From NCBI GenBank assembly GCA_030425685.1, contig JAUIAD010000004.1, positions 62,001 to 126,000 of the forward strand: a stretch of 64,000 nt of DNA, written 5' to 3'. Of this stretch, positions 52,874 to 60,198 are shown piece by piece. Positions within the stretch are counted from its first letter, which is position 1. Every line of letters begins with the position of its first letter. The stretch is from Gammaproteobacteria bacterium. GTDB lineage: Bacteria; Pseudomonadota; Gammaproteobacteria; Coxiellales; Coxiellaceae. The notes beneath the pieces are model-generated. The model was given only the letters and a program-made list of their open reading frames with translations. It was not told where the DNA came from and searched no databases. A program made the position numbers and the translations under genes.

Positions 52874-55609
52874 ATGGGTAAAAAGAAAAAAAAGCTGGTT
52901 GGCAAAAGTGCCAATAAGCCGATAAGGCATACAATAGAGCATCGCAGCGAGTGGTTAAGTATTACTTATACACTTGCGGCAAAAGATAGAAAGAAGCAGC
53001 AACATATTGAGCCTTTTGTAGGTAATATTTATAAGATTTTTAGCCCATTAGGTCTTAGTGTGCATCAAGCTAAGGATGATGAGTTGCTGCCGTGCTATAG
53101 TCTTTTTCATCAAGTTGTCGCTAACACGGATAAGCAAATTGATTATATCGCTAGACGGCATAATGAAACTGGTAAAAAGGTGCGAGCTGATCTTTGTGTT
53201 GCGTTTGGAATTATCTTGCAAAAGCTGGATAGTAAAAGTAAGTCATACCCCGCCAAAATAGCATTTAATGAATTTATTCTTGAAAGTAAGCCCAATAGCT
53301 ACCCTTTAAATTTATCGCGCCAGGCTATGCTGGCAGTAAAATTTGATTTATATAGCTTATATAAAATAACAGGACAGGCAGACAGGGCACAACAGATGTT
53401 GCAAGTGCTAAAAGATTCTGGCGATCCATTATCACTTTATTTAGTAGCCACAACATTTCACAGCTACCAAGATCGGCAGGAAGCATTTTCTTATTTTTTA
53501 AAGGCGGCAGAAGCAGGTCATCAAGTTGCCATGGTAAAATCAGCTTTCGCTTACCATAGTGGGCATGGCGTTTCTATGGATAGTGGTAAAGCCGAATACT
53601 GGTATAATTGCGCAATTAAATCTTTATCGTTAGCAGAAGCAAAAGATGATGCCGACGAAGTAACGCTGCGATTAGTATCGCGAGTCAACTTTACGCAACA
53701 TATTAGCTCACGTGAAACAGGGGAGTGGTTTGAGTCTAATTCGCCACGGTTTGAGTATGCGCAATTTCTATTGGATCGTGGCAAATATGTCAAAGCAGAA
53801 AAGCAGCTGCAGCGAGTGATAAAGAGAACGCAGCATGATCTGGCGCGTGCGATGCTGGCAAAATTGTATTTATTTTCTAAGGTTAACGTTGGTGATGCCG
53901 GTCAATATGAAAAGGAGCTAATAGCATTAGCAGAAACAAAAAGTGATGGGCAGACCTTTGTTGGTGAGATGGTTGCTGAATACTCAGTGCAAGCGCTAAT
54001 GACGTATCAACTTTTTGTTAAAAATGATATTCAGAGTGGGCTGAGCTGGTTGCTTTTGTATTTAAATAAAAAGTACCCTGCTGATCAATACTTTTCGCCT
54101 AATAATTGTATTCAACGTTCATTAGAGTTGGATAAGCAGTTATTAAGTTTTGCCATTAATGCGGCGTTACAGCAATATATTAGTGTTGATGATTGGCAGC
54201 ATGATGAAGCACAAGCTTATTTTTTGCAGTTGCAGCAGTTTAAAAAGATTGAGCAGAGATTCAATACGGATGATGCTTTTAATGGATATGCGTTTGAGTT
54301 AGAAGCTAAGCAAGTATTTGCTACAGCTAAAAGAGCGCATCAGCAACAGCAAGAAAACTTTGCTAGTAGAGAATTAGCTTATCAAACAATGATTGTTGGC
54401 ATTGCTGATAATGGTGAGCAGCGCTTAAGTGAGCGTTTTAATAAATTGAGTGGGCTCTCTAGTGCGGCGCAAACCTTGGGGCAGATAGCGCAGACGTTAA
54501 CATTACTGAGTAAAATAGCCTACTTTTTAGGGACGGCAAGGGATGCTATTAAAAATTATGTGAAAAACCTGCAATTTATATGGCATAAGCTAAGTGAGAT
54601 TTTGAAAAAAAATCAATATGATTTGGCCGCTGACAATAGTAAACATTTGTTAGATATTTTTTGCGCCATTGGGCGCTTGCCTATTGCGCCAACAGCGCGC
54701 GTAGTGCAAGCAGTGCGTTACGCTATTGAGGCGATTCGCACGGGTAAGCTAGCACAAACCCCTGAAGATTTAGTAATCATTATCTATCAGCTAGCGTGTA
54801 TGGGGTTGCCTTATAATGTGATTTCAGAAGATGTTGAGCCTTTGCTAAATAGCTTATGGGCAAGGCATGCGGAGCTAACACCTAGCCAAAAAGTGCTGCT
54901 ATTGTACTCTATTGTTTTGTTGGAACATGCTCAGTCAGAGTTGGCGCCAGAGTCGTTGCAGAAAATATTGCGTTCAATGACCAATAATTTATTGCACTCT
55001 ATCAAAGATCAGCAAGAGTTTCTCAATGGTTTAGACCGTAAGCAATTGTTGTTGGTGATGTCCCACTTACAAGGGAAACGGTTTTCAGCAAAAAACCTAT
55101 TGCAAACGTTGCAAGAAACATTGGCAGAAAATGGCGAAGCAAAAGCGCAGTCATCAACACATATTTCTAAATTTCAATCTCAGGTTTATGAAGCGGTTAA
55201 GTTAATATTTCCTAGTGCAACGCAAGAAGATATTTTTGGAAATTTTCCAGTTGATATTGTTATTCGTGTCGATATGCAAGTCTTTATTTTGCAAGTCAAT
55301 GGCCCTACGCATTTTCTATATAACGAAAATGGTCAGCCAGTGTCGCATCCAAAAGAGCATTTTCATAAGGCCATCATTGAAGAAACCGCCAATGGAACGG
55401 TGATTATGATTAACTATTTTGAACAGCTGCCAGATTATAAGGACAGTTTGCAATGGCGGGCATATTTGAGCGAAAAGTCACCTGGGTTGGCGCTATTGCT
55501 GCAGCCTAAAAAAGAAAACCGCACGAGCTCGCTATGGCAACAACATAGTGTGCCAGGAGCTCATGCAGATTCAAAAGAGTCAGCCGTAGCTAGCAATAGC
55601 TCTATTTAG
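52874..55609 (+). CDS. Sel1-like/TPR protein with C-terminal RAP domain, candidate effector
   Basis: 911 aa. Lys-rich N-terminus (MGKKKKKLVGKSANKP). Sel1/TPR-like repeats at about 165-260 (DPLSLYLVATTFHSYQDRQE; FLKAAEAGHQVAMVKSAFAY) and again about 290-350, then a helical region. Residues ~765-860 match the RAP domain: FPVDIVIRVDMQVFILQVNG followed by PTHFLYNENG, a Lys/His helix and VIMINYFEQLPDYKD (consensus: D-I-V-x(n)-A-I-E-V-D-G-P-x-HF ... G-x-x-V-I-x-I-x-Y-x-EW). RAP is a nuclease-like RNA-binding fold mainly known in eukaryotic organelle and apicomplexan proteins. The tail SKESAVASNSSI ends like the protein at 3098. PmrA-type promoter upstream. Confidence 0.82.
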   Translation: MGKKKKKLVGKSANKPIRHTIEHRSEWLSITYTLAAKDRKKQQHIEPFVGNIYKIFSPLGLSVHQAKDDELLPCYSLFHQVVANTDKQIDYIARRHNETGKKVRADLCVAFGIILQKLDSKSKSYPAKIAFNEFILESKPNSYPLNLSRQAMLAVKFDLYSLYKITGQADRAQQMLQVLKDSGDPLSLYLVATTFHSYQDRQEAFSYFLKAAEAGHQVAMVKSAFAYHSGHGVSMDSGKAEYWYNCAIKSLSLAEAKDDADEVTLRLVSRVNFTQHISSRETGEWFESNSPRFEYAQFLLDRGKYVKAEKQLQRVIKRTQHDLARAMLAKLYLFSKVNVGDAGQYEKELIALAETKSDGQTFVGEMVAEYSVQALMTYQLFVKNDIQSGLSWLLLYLNKKYPADQYFSPNNCIQRSLELDKQLLSFAINAALQQYISVDDWQHDEAQAYFLQLQQFKKIEQRFNTDDAFNGYAFELEAKQVFATAKRAHQQQQENFASRELAYQTMIVGIADNGEQRLSERFNKLSGLSSAAQTLGQIAQTLTLLSKIAYFLGTARDAIKNYVKNLQFIWHKLSEILKKNQYDLAADNSKHLLDIFCAIGRLPIAPTARVVQAVRYAIEAIRTGKLAQTPEDLVIIIYQLACMGLPYNVISEDVEPLLNSLWARHAELTPSQKVLLLYSIVLLEHAQSELAPESLQKILRSMTNNLLHSIKDQQEFLNGLDRKQLLLVMSHLQGKRFSAKNLLQTLQETLAENGEAKAQSSTHISKFQSQVYEAVKLIFPSATQEDIFGNFPVDIVIRVDMQVFILQVNGPTHFLYNENGQPVSHPKEHFHKAIIEETANGTVIMINYFEQLPDYKDSLQWRAYLSEKSPGLALLLQPKKENRTSSLWQQHSVPGAHADSKESAVASNSSI

Positions 55610-55619
55610 TTACAGTTTA

Positions 55620-57014
55620 TTAAGGATGCGCGCTATTATCAGATTCTGCTTTATCAGCAGGTTTAAATTCATCTAAAGGATTGGAGCTATTTAAAATAGA
55701 GTGCATCCATCGGTTAGGTCGCATTAATGCAGCGCTATCTACTGGTTTGTTTGATAAGGGTGCTATGGATCTTCGTGCTAACCATTGGCGTAAATTCTTC
55801 TGCCCATAACTCCAGCCATCGGTTTGCAAAACGATAAAGTCGCCTTCTGGAGTGTGGCTTATCGGGCAGTTTAAAAAATTAAAAACCATCTTTTCATCAA
55901 GATGAGCTAAGGAAGCAGCTGATGTTTCATTGTTGAGTTCATTATGTCTTAGTGTGCTCTGGTCTTCATGTAGTTTTGATACTATCATGGTAAGAAACTT
56001 AAGTAGTGCGACAAATCCAATGCCTATAACTCGATAAAAAATGGCATCCGAATTGATTTTATTTTTCATTAAAAAAACACCTGCTAAAATAACTATTAGT
56101 GGAATGGCATGGAATGCAGATTGCTTAATTGCAAAAATAGTCGACTCTGCTGTTCGTTTAAGCAATAATATAATAAGTGAGGGCTTAGCAGTATTTTGTG
56201 TTAGCATCAGGGTGAACTGCTCGGTATCTATATTATTACTAGCAAATAGATCCATGGCTTGGCTGACAACGCGGTTGTGGATTAGGTGTCTGTTTAACTG
56301 TTCGCCTGTTCTTGGACTTGTACCATTATTATTTATATGTTCAATAATGCTCGTGGCATTATAAGTGTAGCCATCAGATGCAATGACGGGAAGGCGCATT
56401 GTCTTTTTTGAGATGGGGCATAGAAAAAAGGGAGTGCTTAGTATTTGTATTTTTTCCATAGATTTTAAATCAAACTTTTCTTCTGCTGTCTGAGCCAATG
56501 TGGTAATAGAAGCTAAGTTATCTGCTGCTTTAGATTCAGCTTGCTGTTGGAGCTGTGAAAATTGATAATGGCTTTTTCTATTTTGCTTGATTTTATAGGC
56601 TGAGATCATGAGTCCTAAGCTGCTTAATACCATAAAGAGCATGGCGACAATTTGGTAGTCAAACTCTGGTAGTGTGGGGTATTGCTCTGCTGTTGCATAA
56701 ACTTCTTGCGCTATGGCGTCAGCTTCCAACTGTGACTCGGCATTGCAAATAACAGGGGTTTTAATTAGGTGTCCTCTGTGATTGTATTTAAAGGTTAAGG
56801 TGCAATTAAAACCGGAGCTGATGACCTCCCTTAAATTGCTAATGTGATTGGATTGTTGTTGAAGGCTGATGAAAGTGGTATAGATCACGTTAGACATAAG
56901 TCCGCCAAGTCCTCCAACCCCTGCTACCCATTTGGCGACACTGAGTATTTCGCTTTGTTTAATATCAGCGATACAGGTTGAAATTGAGTCTCTCATATTT
57001 AGAAAAATTCTCAT
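55620..57014 (-). CDS. Membrane protein with two U-box domains, candidate effector E3 ubiquitin ligase
   Basis: 464 aa. U-box 1 at about 195-255: FFLCPISKKTMRLPVIASDG then YTYNATSIIEHINNNGTSPR, a textbook match. U-box 2 at about 378-440: NFLNCPISHTPEGDFIVLQT then DGWSYGQKNLRQWLARRS, more diverged. Membrane segments at about 24-50, 120-140, 302-318 and 328-345. U-box proteins recruit E2 enzymes, a function useful only in a eukaryotic cell. Two U-boxes is also the design of Legionella LubX, which has no membrane segments. Acidic tail (DEFKPADKAESDNSAHP). AAGGACA before ATG; PmrA-type promoter with a consensus -10 at 57107-57139. The stop codon is 10 bp from that of the convergent RAP gene. Confidence 0.87.
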   Translation of the reverse strand: MRIFLNMRDSISTCIADIKQSEILSVAKWVAGVGGLGGLMSNVIYTTFISLQQQSNHISNLREVISSGFNCTLTFKYNHRGHLIKTPVICNAESQLEADAIAQEVYATAEQYPTLPEFDYQIVAMLFMVLSSLGLMISAYKIKQNRKSHYQFSQLQQQAESKAADNLASITTLAQTAEEKFDLKSMEKIQILSTPFFLCPISKKTMRLPVIASDGYTYNATSIIEHINNNGTSPRTGEQLNRHLIHNRVVSQAMDLFASNNIDTEQFTLMLTQNTAKPSLIILLLKRTAESTIFAIKQSAFHAIPLIVILAGVFLMKNKINSDAIFYRVIGIGFVALLKFLTMIVSKLHEDQSTLRHNELNNETSAASLAHLDEKMVFNFLNCPISHTPEGDFIVLQTDGWSYGQKNLRQWLARRSIAPLSNKPVDSAALMRPNRWMHSILNSSNPLDEFKPADKAESDNSAHP

Positions 57015-57106
57015 GATATTGTCCTTGTGATATTGTTGTTGGTAGAGTGGTATTTTTAATGTTAATGATTAGAGGTGGTTATTATCTGTTTTAACTTAGG
57101 TTGCGG

Positions 57107-57139
57107 ATTATACGGCATTAAAGTTAAAAAAATCTTAAG
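57107..57139 (-). promoter_or_regulatory. PmrA-type promoter of the dual U-box gene
   Basis: CTTAAG-N5-TTTAAC, -10 TATAAT (perfect) starting 10 nt later on the minus strand. Confidence 0.7.
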
Positions 57140-57288
57140 ATTAGAAATTTAAAAAAGTTTCTGTATATAGCGATTGAGCAAAGTGTCTGCGTATCGCTTG
57201 CAAAATTAATTAGAGTCAACTAAGTAAAGTTAATCGTAAGGTATCCCTAGTTCGATAGTCTCGCATTGCACTATATAAAGTGAAATTC

Positions 57289-57321
57289 CTTAATTATATG
57301 TTAAGGTGGGGGTGATAATAT
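57289..57321 (+). promoter_or_regulatory. PmrA-type promoter of the glycosyltransferase gene
   Basis: CTTAAT-N5-GTTAAG, -10 TAATAT (GATAAT two bases earlier) starting 10 nt later. Leader of about 75 nt to ATG 57405. Confidence 0.7.
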
Positions 57322-57404
57322 GCTTGTACTGAAACTGACAACGTTGCAACAGTCAATACATAGGGTAGTAAGCTGTGTGCATTGAGACATTATAAAGAAA
57401 GATA

Positions 57405-59003
57405 ATGAGAACAGAAACACTAAAAAAGCATTTGGCTGAATATGACAACAAGCGTGGACTTAATCGTAAGTATCTTTGGCGCTCAGCACGTTCCACTTAT
57501 ATAGAAGCTATTTATCGTATATGGAAGAAGAATAACACGACTGGTCGAGAGATAATAAGCCAGGATGATGCTAAAGCTATTCGAGTGCAGTGTGATGCAT
57601 GTTTGCAATCAACAGAGAAAGATAGTGTATCCTTTCAAATAGCCACAAAAATATCAAGCGATTTGCTGTCTAATATACTTATATCAATCCAATCTGTTAT
57701 GCCACCGGTGAGTGAACATCAATTTACGTTGAATTTGCCTACTGAAGAGACTTTTGACTTTGAACCACTAGATATGGGTAAAGTGCGAAAAAATATTTTG
57801 TCTGATATTAAGGCTGTTGATATGTTAGCATTGGATAAATATGAGTCTCAATCAGGTGGTGGGATTTTTGAGGAAGTCAGACAGAGTGTATTTAAGCAGA
57901 GTCGGCAATGGGATAATTTTGGTTTTTTTAAACAAAATAAAAGTTGGTTTGAGCGCAACCCATTTAATGAGAGAGAATTTAAACGCTCCGCACAACAGCC
58001 ATCAATTATAGATCCAAAGCAATGGCATAACCCAAATGGTATTGCTATAGAAAAAATAGTGCATTATGTGTGGTTTGGTGGCATTCTTTCAAAGAAACAT
58101 CAGAACCGTTTACAGCAATGGAAAGAAGAAAACCCCAATTATGAAATGTATTTATGGTTTGACAGCAAGCATATCGATTTAAAAGTAGAGGAAGTAAGAG
58201 AGATGTTTGCGGCAACGCCATTTGTTGTCAGTGACATCCGTGAGTTACAGAATGATAAAAATGCCCCGCTCTTTTTATGGGTGGATAATTTATATGAGAT
58301 AGGAACGCAGCCTGGTCGAGTATTAAATTTTGCTGCAATGAGTGATATTATTCGTTATCTTGCACTGCAAAAATATGGCGGCTGGTATTTTGATACTGAT
58401 ATAACGCCAACACAACTAAAGAGTTTAAAGCCTCACTACGGATTTTACATTTATATCCACCTCGATGAAAATACCGGTGAGATATCAAGTTTCGCACCGT
58501 CTATTATCGCTTCGGTAAAGAACTCCTCTTATTGCAACAAGGCTGTCGAGATCCTATTAAATATGGCGACATCTAAGAATTACAAAAGAATATTAGATGC
58601 AATCACTGCAAAAGAAAACGGTCACTATATTCATGCGACGATGTCAACAACAGGGTTTGCTGGTTTTTATGCAGCAAAAAAACTATCAGTAGGAGGTTCA
58701 CCTATTGTTAGCGAAGGGGAGTTGCTGGGTAAAATACAATTACAAAAAAGAATTGACCTTGCAGGATTAATGGATATACACCATATTTATGAGAGAGAAA
58801 AATCTTGGTATGATCCCACGCAGCGTAATATCAGTGCTGAACAAGAGTTCCTGCAAAGATATGCTTTTTTCTTAACAGGTGATAGCGAAATGGGAACTGC
58901 AGACGAAGTGCCAGTCACACCAATAACATGTCCTCCTGTGCTTGACGTTGATAATGAGAGCGAACTGAGCATGGCGCTTACTTTGTCTCCTAAATTTGGT
59001 TGA
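57405..59003 (+). CDS. DXD-motif glycosyltransferase, TcdA/TcdB-like catalytic fold, candidate effector
   Basis: 532 aa. A helical N-terminal region of ~215 residues precedes a GT-A domain: IVHYVWFGG (nucleotide-sugar strand), NPNYEMYLWFDS, then AMSDIIRYLALQKYGGWYFD-TD-I (about 310-332) with the metal- and UDP-sugar-binding DTD, the hallmark of clostridial glucosylating toxins and the Gly_transf_sug group. It would transfer a sugar to a protein or lipid acceptor; several Legionella effectors (for example SetA, Lgt) use this chemistry on host proteins. The acceptor is unknown. The tail is acidic (VDNESELSMALT). Divergent from the U-box gene, each with its own PmrA-type promoter. Confidence 0.85.
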   Translation: MRTETLKKHLAEYDNKRGLNRKYLWRSARSTYIEAIYRIWKKNNTTGREIISQDDAKAIRVQCDACLQSTEKDSVSFQIATKISSDLLSNILISIQSVMPPVSEHQFTLNLPTEETFDFEPLDMGKVRKNILSDIKAVDMLALDKYESQSGGGIFEEVRQSVFKQSRQWDNFGFFKQNKSWFERNPFNEREFKRSAQQPSIIDPKQWHNPNGIAIEKIVHYVWFGGILSKKHQNRLQQWKEENPNYEMYLWFDSKHIDLKVEEVREMFAATPFVVSDIRELQNDKNAPLFLWVDNLYEIGTQPGRVLNFAAMSDIIRYLALQKYGGWYFDTDITPTQLKSLKPHYGFYIYIHLDENTGEISSFAPSIIASVKNSSYCNKAVEILLNMATSKNYKRILDAITAKENGHYIHATMSTTGFAGFYAAKKLSVGGSPIVSEGELLGKIQLQKRIDLAGLMDIHHIYEREKSWYDPTQRNISAEQEFLQRYAFFLTGDSEMGTADEVPVTPITCPPVLDVDNESELSMALTLSPKFG

Positions 59004-59082
59004 GACCTTGTGCTAACAGGTTTGTCGCATTAGTGCTACAAAAGGGGCTGTGTGGTACATATAGTCTGTTACTGACGTGTCT

Positions 59083-60198
59083 TTAGTTGTTGTTGAAGTC
59101 TTTTGCAGCTTTGCTAAGGATAGATAATTGATCAATAAAATTTTGCTGGCCAAAACCAATACGTAAATGCTGTTTGCTAGCGCCAAATAGGCTTGCTGGT
59201 AGGATAAGTAAATCATGTTTTTCTTGAGCGAACTGTGTAAACTTCATGGCATCCATATTGTTTGTTAACTTAATACAAGCCAAAATACCTGCTTGTGGCG
59301 GTGACCAGCTAAATAATTTAGTTTCAGCCATAAAATCATGCAAATGCTGCAGGTTGTTTTTAGCACGAGCAATATTGCGATCAACAATTTCTTGTTGTTG
59401 CATTAATCCTTTGAAGGCGATTTTCTCATCAAGTAGTGATGTGCATACTGAGGATTGTAATTTGAAATTATACATTGATTGAAATGCCGGCTGACTTGGT
59501 ACAATCGCCCAACCCAGCCTAACACCGCTCATTGAGAGACTTTTAGCAACGCTACCAATAGTAACTGCTAATGGGTATTCTTTAAAAAGGCCTACTAAGC
59601 CAAGCTGGTGATAGTCAAGATGTGCTGCTACTTCATCAATTAGAATATAAATATTTTTTTGTTGGGCAATGGTAAGAATCTCTTTGGCTTGTTTTACCGT
59701 GAGAATAGCACCCGTGGGGTTATTTGGTACGCTAAGGATAATTAGTTTTGTTTTCTCATTGATGCATTTTTGCAGCGCCTCGGTGTTTACATGCCAGTCG
59801 TCATTTTCATAAAGATTGATAATATGAGTTTTAAAGCCAAGCTGTGGAGTTAGGTTGTAAAGTGAGGGGTAATTTGGGGAAAAGACTATCACTTCATCAT
59901 CAGGTTTAAGTAGGCTAAGATAGCAAGCCATAATGGCTTCTTGTGCACCGCAAAATAAGAGAGTGTTATTGGTGTAACTTTTGTTAAAGCGATGAAATAA
60001 GCAAATTCGTTCTTTTAGTTCAGTATTGCCAGATAAGCTTGCATATTCTAATTTTAATCGCTGCATTTCAGAATGCTTAAAATTAACAAGTTGACTAAGT
60101 TGCACAGGCTCACAGGTTGCTTGACTAATATTGTGAGATGGTCGTTGTGCCAAGTTTTGTAAATAATGCAAGTGTGCTGGGGTTTGTAGATTAAACAT
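59083..60198 (-). CDS. PLP-dependent class I/II aminotransferase-fold enzyme, OvoB (sulfoxide lyase) candidate
   Basis: 371 aa. Fold-type I PLP enzyme: SGNTELKERICLF, CGAQEAIMACYLSLLKPDDE, VPNNPTGA (Asn for the PLP ring), LIDEVAAHLDYH (Asp) and TIGSVAKSLSMSGVRLGWA with the Schiff-base Lys in VAKS. Its start overlaps the OvoA stop by 8 nt, so it is translated with OvoA. Ovothiol synthesis needs a PLP-dependent beta-lyase (OvoB) to cut the histidyl-cysteine sulfoxide made by OvoA; the position and fold make this enzyme the natural candidate. An ordinary aminotransferase role cannot be excluded. Confidence 0.82.
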   Translation of the reverse strand: MFNLQTPAHLHYLQNLAQRPSHNISQATCEPVQLSQLVNFKHSEMQRLKLEYASLSGNTELKERICLFHRFNKSYTNNTLLFCGAQEAIMACYLSLLKPDDEVIVFSPNYPSLYNLTPQLGFKTHIINLYENDDWHVNTEALQKCINEKTKLIILSVPNNPTGAILTVKQAKEILTIAQQKNIYILIDEVAAHLDYHQLGLVGLFKEYPLAVTIGSVAKSLSMSGVRLGWAIVPSQPAFQSMYNFKLQSSVCTSLLDEKIAFKGLMQQQEIVDRNIARAKNNLQHLHDFMAETKLFSWSPPQAGILACIKLTNNMDAMKFTQFAQEKHDLLILPASLFGASKQHLRIGFGQQNFIDQLSILSKAAKDFNNN

